Of a stretch of 64,000 nt of DNA, positions 8,985 to 16,913 are shown piece after piece. The position numbers and the translations under genes are program-made. Source of the DNA: Leptospira levettii (GTDB lineage Bacteria > Spirochaetota > Leptospiria > Leptospirales > Leptospiraceae); NCBI RefSeq assembly GCF_002812085.1, contig NZ_NPDM01000001.1, forward strand, positions 1,240,001-1,304,000, written 5' to 3'. Positions within the stretch are counted from its first letter, which is position 1. Each line of letters begins with the position of its first letter. The notes below the pieces were generated by a model. That model saw nothing but the letters and a program-made list of their open reading frames with translations, was not told the DNA's origin and did no database searches.

Positions 8985-9953
8985 ATGTACCAACATGAAG
9001 CAATTCTCACATTAGAGGAAAAAATCGTAAGATTAGAACGCACTTTTCGGGCACCATTAAAACTAGTTTGGGAAGTTTGGACAAATCCTCTTCATATTGA
9101 AAAATGGTGGGGTCCAAAAGGATTTACCAATCCAATTGTTGACTTTGATTTCCAAGTAGGTGGTTCCTATAGAATAGTGATGAGATCTCCTGAAGGAATT
9201 GATTATCCAGTCAAAGGAAAGTTTTTAGAAATTACACCTTATCAAAGTTTTGTGATGAGTGATCTAGTTGATGAACATCCTGATGAATGGGTGAAAGAAG
9301 TTCAAAAAATCGCCGGAGTTTCAGGTGACCGTTCCATGTTAAATTCAAAGTTAAGAGTTTTATTTGAAGAAAATGATGGAATAACGAAGGTTATACTTAT
9401 AACTGAATTTATGTCTAACCAAATCCGTGATGGCTTCGCAAATTCTGGTATGAAAGAAGGATGGTCACAGAGTTTTGAAAAATTGGAAGAAGATGCATTA
9501 CCTGAAACAAATGAATTGATAATAGAAAAAAAATTATCACATCCAATTGCAGACGTTTTTGCTGCCTTTGCAGATCCAACCAATATAAATCTCTGGTGGG
9601 GACCCAACGGTTTTTCAACTACAACTGAACTTAGAGAATTCAAAGTAGGTGGTAAATGGATTTATACTATGAAAGCACCCAATGGAACTATCTATCCAAA
9701 TTTAGTTCAATACAAAGAGATTCGAGATAACGAATATTTAGAATATATTCATGGTTCTGGCTCAACTGAAAAGGATGATAATTTCAACGTAAGGATTAGT
9801 TTTTTAGAGCTATCAGAAAATCAGACAATTATCAAGATGAAGATGACCTTTCCTAATGCAAGTGTTAGGAATACAGTCGTAGACTTTGGAGCAATTGAAG
9901 GTGCTCACCAAACATTGAGTCGATTAAATCAGTATTTGGATGCAAATTCTTAA
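8985..9953 (+). CDS. Tandem double SRPBCC (AHSA1-type) domain protein
   Basis: 322 aa, about twice the usual AHSA1/activator-of-Hsp90 length. Domain 1 (about 10-155) has FRAPLKLVWEVWTNP and WWGPKGFTNP. Domain 2 (about 168-318) repeats the layout with LSHPIADVFAAFADP and WWGPNGFSTT. Each domain should form a hydrophobic ligand cavity. Two copies fused in one chain next to an ArsR repressor and a MATE exporter suggest binding of a small hydrophobic compound that is then exported. The ligand is unknown. ATG at 8985 directly follows the arsR stop. Confidence 0.92.
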   Translation: MYQHEAILTLEEKIVRLERTFRAPLKLVWEVWTNPLHIEKWWGPKGFTNPIVDFDFQVGGSYRIVMRSPEGIDYPVKGKFLEITPYQSFVMSDLVDEHPDEWVKEVQKIAGVSGDRSMLNSKLRVLFEENDGITKVILITEFMSNQIRDGFANSGMKEGWSQSFEKLEEDALPETNELIIEKKLSHPIADVFAAFADPTNINLWWGPNGFSTTTELREFKVGGKWIYTMKAPNGTIYPNLVQYKEIRDNEYLEYIHGSGSTEKDDNFNVRISFLELSENQTIIKMKMTFPNASVRNTVVDFGAIEGAHQTLSRLNQYLDANS

Positions 9954-9969
9954 GGTTAGTAGGTAGAAA

Positions 9970-11361
9970 ATGACAAGTGCTAGTTTATGGGAAGATTTAA
10001 AAAAAGCATTATCTGGTTCTGAGGAAGATTACACTGAAATCAGTTTAAGAAAGGCAATATTTCTATTATCAGTCCCTATGATTTTAGAACTAGTCTTAGA
10101 ATCTGTTTTTGCAGTTGTAGATATTTATTTTGTAGGGTCATTAGGAGCATCAGCAGTGGCAACTGTTGGACTTACAGAAACTTACTTATTTCTTCTCTAT
10201 GCAATTGCAATGGGATTATCTTTCTCAGTGACTGCCATTGTTGCCAGACGAATCGGAGAAAAAGAAAAAGATTTGGCTGGTATTGCTGCGATTCAATCAA
10301 TTTGGATTGCAATCTTGTCTTCTATTCCGTTTTCTATCGCAGGAATTTATTTTTCAAAAGAGCTATTATTACTAATGGGAGCTGATGAATGGATCCTAAA
10401 TGAAGGATATCATTATATGCAATGGATGTTAGGTGGTAATCTCATTGTTATACTCTTATTTTTAATCAATGCTGTGTTTCGTGGAGCAGGGGATGCAGCG
10501 ATCTCAATGCGAGTACTTTGGCTCGCAAATGGTTTAAATATTCTATTAGATCCAATTTTTATTTTTGGATGGGGACCTATTCCTGCTTTTGGTATCACAG
10601 GAGCAGCAATGGCTACCAATATTGGAAGAGGAACTGGTGTCCTATTTCAATTTTGGTTGTTATTTCGAGGTGGCAAACATATCAAAATTCTGAAAAGTCA
10701 TCTTACAATTGAATGGGAAACAATCCACGGTATACTCAAAACTTCCTTAGGTGGTATAGGCCAAATGATTGTTGGTATGACCTCCTGGATTTTTATTATG
10801 AGAATCTTATCTGAATTTGGGAGTCAGACTATAGCTGCTGCCACGATTGCTCTTAGGACGATGATGTTTACATTAATGCCATCTTGGGGGATGTCAAATG
10901 CAGTTGCCACTTTGGTAGGGCAAAATCTTGGAGCTGGAAAACCAGACCGAGCAGAACAATCAGTATGGGTTACTGGATTATGTAATATGTGTTATTTGGT
11001 ATTAGTGTCTCTCGTATATTTTTTCTTAAGCGAAAGAATTATTGGGATTTTTACTTCGGATCCAAAAGTAATTATTATAGGATCTGAGTGGTTACGCATT
11101 GTTTCTTATTCATATTTTGTTTATGCTTGGTGGATGGCTGCAAGTCAGGCATTTAATGGAGCTGGTGATACAATGACTCCGACTAAAATTAATGTAATTT
11201 TTTTCTGGATCATTCAAATTCCATTAGCTTTCACTTTGGGGAAATACTTTGAATTCGGTTATAGCGGAGTTTTTTGGGCAATGATGTTAACTGAAACATC
11301 TGTTGGTATATATACACTCTGGTTATTTACAAAAGGAAAATGGAAAGATACAAAAGTTTGA
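9970..11361 (+). CDS. MATE-family multidrug/metabolite exporter
   Basis: 463 aa, twelve predicted membrane helices in two six-helix halves, as in the family. Seen: RKAIFLLSVPMILELVLESV in helix 1, FRGAGDAAISMR in the first half, and the matching FNGAGDTMTPTKIN in the second half. These cation/drug antiporters use Na+ or H+. It follows the SRPBCC gene by 16 bases with an AGG-type ribosome site, so it is in the same operon under ArsR control. Substrate unknown. Confidence 0.93.
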   Translation: MTSASLWEDLKKALSGSEEDYTEISLRKAIFLLSVPMILELVLESVFAVVDIYFVGSLGASAVATVGLTETYLFLLYAIAMGLSFSVTAIVARRIGEKEKDLAGIAAIQSIWIAILSSIPFSIAGIYFSKELLLLMGADEWILNEGYHYMQWMLGGNLIVILLFLINAVFRGAGDAAISMRVLWLANGLNILLDPIFIFGWGPIPAFGITGAAMATNIGRGTGVLFQFWLLFRGGKHIKILKSHLTIEWETIHGILKTSLGGIGQMIVGMTSWIFIMRILSEFGSQTIAAATIALRTMMFTLMPSWGMSNAVATLVGQNLGAGKPDRAEQSVWVTGLCNMCYLVLVSLVYFFLSERIIGIFTSDPKVIIIGSEWLRIVSYSYFVYAWWMAASQAFNGAGDTMTPTKINVIFFWIIQIPLAFTLGKYFEFGYSGVFWAMMLTETSVGIYTLWLFTKGKWKDTKV

Positions 11362-11382
11362 TCTATCCAAGGAAAGTATAAA

Positions 11383-11757
11383 ATGAAATCTAATAAACCT
11401 GAAAATATAGATGAATATATACATTCGTTCCCAAAGGACATTCAAATTTTATTGAATCATGTACGAGAAATTATTCGAGAAGAAGCACCTAATGCAAAAG
11501 AGGCGATAAAATATGCAATTCCAACATTTATTCAGAATGGGAATTTAGTCCATTTCGCAGCGTATAAGAATCACATTGGATTTTATGCATTACCATCCGG
11601 AAATATTAAATTCCAAAAGGAAATTTCAAAGTTTAAATCTGGAAAAGGTTCTATTCAATTTCCAATCACGGAACCTATGCCCCATGAACTGATTCGAAAA
11701 ATAGTAAGGTTTAGAATCAAAGAAAATGAAACTAAAGAAAAAAAAAACAAAAGATAG
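11383..11757 (+). CDS. DUF1801-family small protein (YdhG-like)
   Basis: 124 aa. Seen: the characteristic IDEYIHSFPKDIQ start, IREEAPNAKEAIKYAIPTF and HFAAYKNHIGFYALP. Members form a small alpha/beta fold and commonly neighbour AHSA1 and ArsR genes; their biochemical role is not established. It ends the arsR operon, 21 bases after the MATE gene, and has a lysine-rich tail. Predicted cytoplasmic. Confidence 0.88.
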   Translation: MKSNKPENIDEYIHSFPKDIQILLNHVREIIREEAPNAKEAIKYAIPTFIQNGNLVHFAAYKNHIGFYALPSGNIKFQKEISKFKSGKGSIQFPITEPMPHELIRKIVRFRIKENETKEKKNKR

Positions 11758-11904
11758 AATCATAAAATCTAAGAATCATTTTTATAGTATTGTAGGAAGT
11801 GAGACTTTCATTGTCAGATATTACTATTTCCTTTTCTAAAGTATGAACTTTTTCAAATTAAATTTTTTCAAAACACTGTTATGGTTTCTGATTTAAGACC
11901 TTTG

Positions 11905-11933
11905 TGATAGAGAGGACGTATTGGGTGGCGGGT
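11905..11933 (+). repeat. Left half of the dispersed repeat at the element's left edge
   Basis: TGATAGAGAGGAC, one changed base, TATTGGG and TGGCGGGT match the intact copy at 8462-8490 at all but one position. After the T at 11933 the match stops and element DNA (GGTATTGCC) begins. The missing right half is found at 30061. Upstream, 11758-11904 shows no gene. Confidence 0.8.
11926..11933 (+). other. Left attachment site core (attL)
   Basis: TGGCGGGT, identical to 30061-30068. To its left is host repeat sequence; to its right is element sequence GGTATTGCC. Joining element ends gives a putative attP with imperfect inverted arms, GGTCAATGCC and GGTATTGCCT, flanking the core (7 of 10 positions symmetric), as expected for tyrosine recombinase binding sites. 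Confidence 0.72.
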
Positions 11934-11996
11934 GGTATTGCCTACACATTTGTGCAGTATCATGGGCATCCGCCCCCAAATCAAATCTATCATTCT

Positions 11997-12173
11997 TTAA
12001 TTCTTTGCCGATCGTTTTTTTTCAACCGGCGTAACGTTTAAGAACTTCTTAACTGCTAATCTAATTACTTTGGATTTATCCATTTCATTATTAGCTGCGT
12101 AAGATTCAATTTTTGCATATAGTTCATGTTCAAACTTTATGCTTATTTTGCTGTCTTTAGTTATCGCCATCAT
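11997..12173 (-). CDS. Ribbon-helix-helix DNA-binding protein
   Basis: 58 aa from the ATG at 12173 (a GGGGG-rich ribosome site lies about 8 bases upstream; an upstream in-frame start at 12194 is less likely). Pattern: a short beta strand SKISIKFEHEL, helix AKIESYAANNEM, turn DKSKVIRLAVKKFL, typical of CopG/Arc-type dimers. Basic tail. Located 60 bp inside the left end of the element, it may repress element genes or act as an accessory factor at attL. Roles are inferred. Confidence 0.75.
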   Translation of the reverse strand: MMAITKDSKISIKFEHELYAKIESYAANNEMDKSKVIRLAVKKFLNVTPVEKKRSAKN

Positions 12174-12284
12174 TCCCCACCCCCTTAGTTGCAAGGTTGC
12201 AAACTAAAATAAGATTAAATTTGATAAAGAATTATGTCAAATAAAAAAGTCCTCTTTTTTCCCTTTTTTTCGCTTTGCTTTAGA

Positions 12285-12314
12285 ATGACGCTATGACACT
12301 AATGACACTATTTT
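12285..12314 (+). repeat. Iteron-like triple TGAC(A/G)CTA repeat, left copy
   Basis: TGACGCTA, TGACACTA and TGACACTA lie in tandem at 12286, 12294 and 12303, followed by TTTT. The same set recurs inverted at 27467-27495. It sits about 95 bp before the rightward cargo gene. It may be an operator shared by two promoters or replication iterons. Confidence 0.65.
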
Positions 12315-12407
12315 CGAGAAAACCGTTTTGGCGGGGAAAAATAGGATTGAGTATTTATTTCCTTCCTACAAAAGTAAAATACGTTTTCACCGTTTGTGAG
12401 GTGTTTT

Positions 12408-13016
12408 GTGGTCGATGTAATAGATTCTATGAGTGATGAAGATTTCGGGTCTTGGATTCGAAAACAAGCGATTCGAGATTTATTCTTTACTGATTTTATT
12501 CTTGAGTTGATCCAAAAAGATGAACTCAAAGATTCAATGAAATCATACAATGACTTCCTCGACTTCTATAGAGTACAAGTAGAGAACACAAAACAAATTG
12601 AATCTCTAAACGAAGCTCTAAGTCATTTTGTTAAATTCAAAGAAGATGAGGCTTTCATTGATAAGGCTGAGTTTCAAGAGATATACAGAACGACTCTCAA
12701 TGCTCGCCAAGTTGTCAGGTTCCTTTTTGCAAAAGTGAATAAAACTCTCACGATTAAAAACCCGGACGATGTCAATATTTATGATTCTTTAGATTCGATT
12801 TCCAGTGAACTAGAAAGTTTAGTGACTTTGATCGGAGATGTTTCTTTCAATCATATAGAAAACTTCGGAGAAAGTGACCTCCATCAAATGCGGTCAAAAT
12901 TTGATTCCCAAAACCTTCCCGGCGGAAATGTCGAATTTGAATTACTGGAAATCGTTAGGGATGAATTCAAGAAGGAAAAACACCGGAGCCGAAATAAGGA
13001 GTCCCGGAAAGCATGA
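12408..13016 (+). CDS. Hypothetical helical protein, first rightward gene of the element
   Basis: About 202 aa from GTG at 12408 (GAGGTG four bases upstream); starts at 12396 or 12429 (ATG, MSDEDFGSWIRK) are also possible. Rich in Asp, Glu, Lys and Phe; predicted mostly helical, with a basic tail (KKEKHRSRNKESRKA). No membrane segment or recognised domain. The iteron-like repeats lie just upstream and the SecB-type operon follows after 120 to 155 bp, so it could be a regulator or further cargo. Function unknown. Confidence 0.65.
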   Translation: MVDVIDSMSDEDFGSWIRKQAIRDLFFTDFILELIQKDELKDSMKSYNDFLDFYRVQVENTKQIESLNEALSHFVKFKEDEAFIDKAEFQEIYRTTLNARQVVRFLFAKVNKTLTIKNPDDVNIYDSLDSISSELESLVTLIGDVSFNHIENFGESDLHQMRSKFDSQNLPGGNVEFELLEIVRDEFKKEKHRSRNKESRKA

Positions 13017-13170
13017 CAAAAAACTAGTGATTTCGAAAGTCTACCTGGTACTAGGCAAAATCGATTTTTTTTGTAGACGTTAGTTGGTGATTTCAATAAA
13101 CTGAGTCGAAATAGAGAATTCCCAGTTTAGGGAAGGTTTTTTGTGTTGTTGTACAAATTTTAGGTACAGA

Positions 13171-13608
13171 GTGAGCGAAAATATACCGTCTATACTATAT
13201 AGAAGAATGTTAGTTAATTCCGATACCTTTCCAGTTTTGGGAAGACATCGAGACAAGTTAGGAGTAAGAATTTCAATTAATGGCAATATTCCAGAAGGTG
13301 TTAGTTATACTGTTTCTGATGTAAATATTGTCGGTGGGAAAATGGAAACTATCGAAAAGGGCATGTCATCTCAAGTAGACATAACTAGGTTGATTGAAGT
13401 TGGTCATATTGACACTAATAGATGCCTAACCAGTGGAACAGCCATGATGAAATACTTTAAAATTATGACTGACTGTTTAGTGATATACGATTTAATTGCA
13501 ATAAAAGATAGCCGTCAAGCAGGACACTATTATATTTGCCCGGTCTCTGACAACGATTTTGAGAAATATGAACAGAATATAAAGGACACTAGGGAGAAAT
13601 GGAACTAA
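13171..13608 (+). CDS. Candidate toxin of a toxin-antitoxin-SecB chaperone operon
   Basis: About 145 aa from GTG at 13171 (AGG six bases upstream); TTG at 13141 and ATG at 13207 are alternatives. Seen: IPSILYRRML, FPVLGRHRDKLGVRI and, near the C-terminus, GHYYICPVSDNDFEKYE. The layout of an early arginine block and a late HYxIxP strand recalls small ADP-ribosyltransferase-like toxins such as Tse2, but this is weak and needs structure prediction. The position, first of three overlapping genes ending with a SecB-like chaperone, supports a toxin role. It is AT-rich, like the next two genes. Confidence 0.6.
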   Translation: MSENIPSILYRRMLVNSDTFPVLGRHRDKLGVRISINGNIPEGVSYTVSDVNIVGGKMETIEKGMSSQVDITRLIEVGHIDTNRCLTSGTAMMKYFKIMTDCLVIYDLIAIKDSRQAGHYYICPVSDNDFEKYEQNIKDTREKWN

Positions 13609-14108
13609 GATTCTCAAAAAAAGTGCTTAATTACTTAATTAAATGGGTTACATTCGAGCATTATAAACTCGACCAAATAGATTCAGGTATATCAGGTGAA
13701 GAATTTCTTTGTAACTTATCTGAATCTTTAGATGAGTTGGATTTTATGTTAATGAATTTTGATGATATCGAAATAGAATCGATAAAACTTATTAGTAATA
13801 GAATTAAATCAAATTTAAATAAGAAAGATTTGTTGATAATAAAAGATGAACTTGTTCATGAACAATTTCTTGTTAATTTATTAGAAAATGCAAATGAATA
13901 TTTTGACCAGTCGAAAATTTTCAGTAATTCGTATACTTACTTAAATCTAAAAAACCTTGAGAAAGAATATACTAGTGGTGAACTATATGATAAAGGAATT
14001 CGAATACTCCCTGGTCAAAAGTTAGAGAATGAATTCTTTACAGCAAGGAACAATGAATTTCCAATCGACGTTGATGCAATGGGAACTGAATGGCAGATAG
14101 CAGTGTAA
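13599..14108 (+). CDS. Candidate antitoxin of a SecB-linked operon
   Basis: 169 aa, acidic, mostly helical, no DNA-binding motif visible. It overlaps the upstream gene by 10 bases, with AGGGAG directly before its ATG, and the downstream SecB-like gene by 19 bases. The tail PIDVDAMGTEWQIAV is hydrophobic and extended, as expected of a chaperone-addiction segment that makes an antitoxin depend on its SecB-like partner. I recognise no family; the antitoxin role is inferred from gene order and size. Confidence 0.6.
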   Translation: MELRFSKKVLNYLIKWVTFEHYKLDQIDSGISGEEFLCNLSESLDELDFMLMNFDDIEIESIKLISNRIKSNLNKKDLLIIKDELVHEQFLVNLLENANEYFDQSKIFSNSYTYLNLKNLEKEYTSGELYDKGIRILPGQKLENEFFTARNNEFPIDVDAMGTEWQIAV

Positions 14109-14602
14109 CTTCAGTATTATCTTTTAGAAATTACAAAATAGATATCTTTGAATTTAAAATGGCTCCAAAAATTGCTATGTTATTGGAGCCAGCTGATTTG
14201 GTAGACTCCAAAGATGTAATGTACAATTATTCATTGCGACAACCCACTTACCTTAAGAAGACCAATGCCTATATTAGCGGATTTAACTTTGAATTAAGAT
14301 TTTTCTCGAAAGATATGACTCGTGAAGAACGAGTACAGAAACCGGAAGATTGCTTAATCGAATTGAAAACTGGTATCGTTGGCTTTTTTGACATAGGTGG
14401 TGAAACAAGACTCGGACAAGATGTTGAATTGCGATTAGTACAAGTTAATGGATCTGCAATTTTATTTCCATATCTACGTGCAGCCGTAAGTCTGCATTTG
14501 GCAAGTGCTGGATTTCCAGCTTTTTTGTTTCCTATTTTAAATATTAATAGTTTAGCCAAAAATGCCGGACAAGAAGTGAGTTTTCACGAAATCGATATTT
14601 GA
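14090..14602 (+). CDS. SecB-like chaperone of a toxin-antitoxin-chaperone operon
   Basis: 170 aa. The C-terminal half has the SecB signature: ILFPYLRAAVSLHLASAGF followed by PAFLFPILNINSL, lining up with the ILFPYARE...GTFPQLNLAPVNF region of E. coli SecB. Before it, CLIELKTGIVGFFDIGG matches the SecB beta-strand region ending in IFSIAG. SecB binds unfolded clients; solitary SecB-like proteins in mobile elements usually stabilise an antitoxin. It is last in a three-gene overlapping operon inside the element, which fits that role better than protein export. Confidence 0.8.
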   Translation: MADSSVTSVLSFRNYKIDIFEFKMAPKIAMLLEPADLVDSKDVMYNYSLRQPTYLKKTNAYISGFNFELRFFSKDMTREERVQKPEDCLIELKTGIVGFFDIGGETRLGQDVELRLVQVNGSAILFPYLRAAVSLHLASAGFPAFLFPILNINSLAKNAGQEVSFHEIDI

Positions 14603-14694
14603 TAATATTGAATATTTAAAACTAATATCAGGCTACTTCGAATAAAAGTCACGTTATCTGATGCAGCCTGTTAATCTTATCGATCAATTAATAT

Positions 14695-14853
14695 CTAAGA
14701 AAGATTGCAATCGTTCTTTAGTTCTTTAATCTCATTTCTAATGAATTTCAATTCCGGACTAAATAAAGCTGAACCTGGCATTTTTGCCGACACAAACTTT
14801 TCTACTTTATCCATTACTAAAACTAATTTAGATATTTTCTCTTCATTCGTCAT
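14695..14853 (-). CDS. Small hypothetical helical protein
   Basis: 52 aa from ATG at 14853, overlapping the end of the upstream gene by 11 bases. The sequence (MTNEEKISKLVLVMDKVEKF...) is an amphipathic helix with a short break at MPGSALFSPEL. It would be the last gene of the leftward run. No family recognised; support is from overlap and coding-like composition only. Confidence 0.5.
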   Translation of the reverse strand: MTNEEKISKLVLVMDKVEKFVSAKMPGSALFSPELKFIRNEIKELKNDCNLS

Positions 14854-15070
14854 TTTCTGTTACCCGGTAATCTTTTACTTCAATTGAATTTGGAAATAAC
14901 TTTTTCCGAATCTTTTCTTGCCGTTCTACTTGCTTTTTATGTAACTGGAACTTTTCTATTTCCATTTTAAGATTCGGATCTATTTTTTTTAATAAATAAG
15001 GAGTTCCTTCTTTAAGTATTGCTTTTGATATAGCAATGGCAATACGACCTAAAGGAAATTTCTTTTTCAT
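14843..15070 (-). CDS. Small basic hypothetical protein of the element
   Basis: 75 aa. The N-terminal half is weakly hydrophobic (GRIAIAISKAILKEGTPYLL), the second half charged and helical (KMEIEKFQLHKKQVERQEKI). It overlaps the upstream gene by four bases (ATGA), so it is coupled. Unknown function, possibly membrane-associated. Confidence 0.6.
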   Translation of the reverse strand: MKKKFPLGRIAIAISKAILKEGTPYLLKKIDPNLKMEIEKFQLHKKQVERQEKIRKKLFPNSIEVKDYRVTENDE

Positions 15071-15804
15071 GATGATGGAATTTCAACTTCGAAAGGTTCT
15101 CCCCTCCAAGCCTTACCCAAAAATTTTACACCAGTAACCAATAGATTTACTGATTGTTCTGGATTTGCAGACAAGGCTTCCATTGCCCCTTCAGCGACTT
15201 TTCCTAAAACATCTGTAAAACGAAATCGATCTTCTCTAATTCGCTTACGAGCAAGAATTTGTTCTTTCTCCAATTCCCAACGCTTTCTTTCCAATCCAAA
15301 CTCTTCATTTTGGATTTCCATTCTTCGTTTATTTGCAAACTCAATAGAATCGAGTTTCTCATTCAAATTTTCTTTTTGTTTGTTGATCCTTTGTTCTACT
15401 TCTTGATCGTATTCAGCAAACTTGTCAGAATACTTTTTGGTAACTCTTTCTAAGTCTTCAGCATAAACTCGATTCATTTCAAATGTGGCTTTCATAATAT
15501 CTAGGGGAGTGGTCGGAAGATGAGGAGTAGGAACTTCCTCTTGTTTCTTTTCAAAAGGACTAAACTCTTTCAATGATCCAGAGCCAATTACATTTCCATC
15601 TTTCTTCAGCTCATAGTTGATAAAATGAGGATTTTCTAAGTTTGTATTTATTACTTGGAAGGAAGTTGGAATATCTTCACCTTTTATCACTACTTTTGAC
15701 TTTTCAGTAAATAATTCTAAAGAATAATCAGAATCAGGAAACTCGTTCTTCCTTTTTCCGTAAAGAGTTTTCATTTTGCGGAACGCATCGTTTGAATCAA
15801 CCAT
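15067..15804 (-). CDS. Coiled-coil hypothetical protein of the element
   Basis: 245 aa. The N-terminal third (about 1-85) looks beta-rich (YSLELFTEKSKVVIKGEDI). Residues about 100-195 form a long charged coiled coil (EYDQEVEQRINKQKENLNEK and neighbours). The C-terminus has a hydrophobic helix AEGAMEALSANPEQSVNLLV. No Walker motif, so not the missing packaging ATPase. A copy of the AAGCGAAAA motif lies about 14 bases upstream of its ATG. A structural or scaffold role is possible. Confidence 0.6.
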   Translation of the reverse strand: MVDSNDAFRKMKTLYGKRKNEFPDSDYSLELFTEKSKVVIKGEDIPTSFQVINTNLENPHFINYELKKDGNVIGSGSLKEFSPFEKKQEEVPTPHLPTTPLDIMKATFEMNRVYAEDLERVTKKYSDKFAEYDQEVEQRINKQKENLNEKLDSIEFANKRRMEIQNEEFGLERKRWELEKEQILARKRIREDRFRFTDVLGKVAEGAMEALSANPEQSVNLLVTGVKFLGKAWRGEPFEVEIPSS

Positions 15805-15824
15805 ACAATTTTTCTACCTTTTCG

Positions 15825-15886
15825 CTTAGTTTTTTGTAGTATCTTTGTGAAAACTAAGTGATTACCAAGTAAAAACTAAGTTACCA
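15825..15886. promoter_or_regulatory. Three-copy AAAACTAAG repeat in a divergent promoter region
   Basis: CTTAGTTTTT at 15825-15834 is an inverted copy of AAAACTAAG at 15850-15858 and AAAAACTAAG at 15871-15880; the latter two also share TTACCA downstream. The region separates the leftward gene at 15804 from the rightward gene at 15960. The pattern fits an operator with several binding sites; the binding protein is unknown, though the 100-aa product of the rightward gene is a candidate. Confidence 0.55.
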
Positions 15887-15959
15887 CAAAGTACATATTA
15901 AGTGAATGAATGATTTTTATAACGCTTGTCAAGAGAAAAGTAAGTATTAAGAAAGTTCT

Positions 15960-16262
15960 ATGGGAAATTCTATCAAGATCCAAGCACGTTTAAGCGAACA
16001 TAATTTAGTTTTATCATGGGAAGAGTATAGAAAGGAATTTATAAAACAGAATGGATTTAATCCAACGCACTCGGATGTCTTAGGATCTATTCTACATAAG
16101 ACAAGTGATTATCAATATACATACGATAGGCGATTAAAGTTTTTGAAAGATAAAAAAGAAAAGAACTCATACGATTTGAAAGAAATAGAATATCTAGAGG
16201 AGATTTTAAAATTGAATGTGAGTGCTGAGACTCTCCGGAGTTCCGTCTCCGGAGACGAATAA
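15960..16262 (+). CDS. Small hypothetical protein, possible regulator, divergent in the element
   Basis: 100 aa, charged and helical (SWEEYRKEFIKQNGF, then SDVLGSILHKTSDYQYTYDRR), with no cysteine and no membrane segment. It is the only rightward gene within the leftward block and starts just after a set of repeats, which suggests an autoregulated control protein. The evidence for regulation is positional only. A strong hairpin overlaps its last codons. Confidence 0.55.
   Translation: MGNSIKIQARLSEHNLVLSWEEYRKEFIKQNGFNPTHSDVLGSILHKTSDYQYTYDRRLKFLKDKKEKNSYDLKEIEYLEEILKLNVSAETLRSSVSGDE
16232..16255. terminator. Hairpin between convergent genes in the element
   Basis: TCTCCGGAG (16232-16240) and CTCCGGAGA (16247-16255) form a perfect 9-bp stem with a 6-nt loop. 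It overlaps the 3' end of the rightward 100-aa gene, just before the convergent end of a leftward gene at 16267. There is no immediate T-run, so efficient intrinsic termination is uncertain. Confidence 0.55.
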
Positions 16263-16266
16263 CTTT

Positions 16267-16647
16267 TTAAGGCGAAGGTAAAAAAGGTATTTTGATTTTG
16301 CCTTTTATATAAGCATACAATCCTAGAATTAAAACAATTAGAGACAGTGCAACGATAGACCAGTTTCTCAATGCTTTTAATCCGTCCGTAAAACCTGCAT
16401 CCCTTTGAAGATCAGAATTTTCCATTGCTGTGTTTGCTTGGTTTGCAATTGCAATACGTGCATTCTCATCTGAGTAGTCAATTGTATCGGCTGCTGCTTC
16501 TAGAAGCTCCGAAGTCTTTTGGTCTCCTAGATCCTTCTTTTCCTTTGCAGAGCTGCGTAGAAGGCTCGTCAGGGGCTTAGAAGATGGGTTTTGAGGAACG
16601 CTAAGACATCCAAAAAAGAAAATAAATAAACAAATGAATACTTTCAT
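16267..16647 (-). CDS. Small lipoprotein with C-terminal membrane anchor
   Basis: 126 aa from the ATG at 16647, which overlaps the upstream stop as ATGA. A lipoprotein signal ends at FFGC (about residue 14). A charged helical middle follows, and then a membrane helix NWSIVALSLIVLILGLYAYI and a short KGKIKIPFLPSP tail. A protein lipidated at one end and membrane-spanning at the other could bridge membranes like a spanin. It neighbours a two-helix membrane protein and a peptidase, so a lysis role is plausible but inferred. Confidence 0.65.
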   Translation of the reverse strand: MKVFICLFIFFFGCLSVPQNPSSKPLTSLLRSSAKEKKDLGDQKTSELLEAAADTIDYSDENARIAIANQANTAMENSDLQRDAGFTDGLKALRNWSIVALSLIVLILGLYAYIKGKIKIPFLPSP

Positions 16648-16913
16648 TTTCTTTTCTTCTTCAGTTGTGGCCACGTACCAAATGAATTCCGGGTACGCCA
16701 CTTTTCCCAAGCAGTCGGATAAATCGGAGAAGCAATAAATATGATTCCCAATATAGACAAAGACCAAAAAGCCGGGAAAGAATTATCTCCAAGGATTTTT
16801 ACTTCAGGAGCACGCTCAAAATACTGAAGAATTGCATCTGCAATAAATCCTAAGAAGAAAATTGCAATCCCGAACTTATGTAAGAAGTTTAAAATTTTGT
16901 TTTCGCTTTTCAT
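16644..16913 (-). CDS. Two-helix membrane protein, holin candidate
   Basis: 89 aa from ATG at 16913, whose ATG overlaps the upstream TGA. Two hydrophobic helices (FGIAIFFLGFIADAILQYF, then FPAFWSLSILGIIFIASPIY) and a basic tail QLKKKRK. Size and layout suit a class II holin, and it lies between a C39-like peptidase and a lipoprotein. No family signature recognised. Confidence 0.6.
   Translation of the reverse strand: MKSENKILNFLHKFGIAIFFLGFIADAILQYFERAPEVKILGDNSFPAFWSLSILGIIFIASPIYPTAWEKWRTRNSFGTWPQLKKKRK

Noticed and set aside
12308..12550. Minus-strand frame opposite the first rightward cargo gene
   Set aside because: It overlaps the iteron repeats and the longer rightward gene, with no ribosome site.
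14090..14602. Housekeeping SecB export chaperone
   Set aside because: It lies in an integrated element, overlaps two unknown small genes and has a longer N-terminus than classical SecB; a chaperone of a toxin-antitoxin module fits better.
15067..15804. Coiled-coil protein as the missing packaging ATPase
   Set aside because: No Walker A or B motif is visible.
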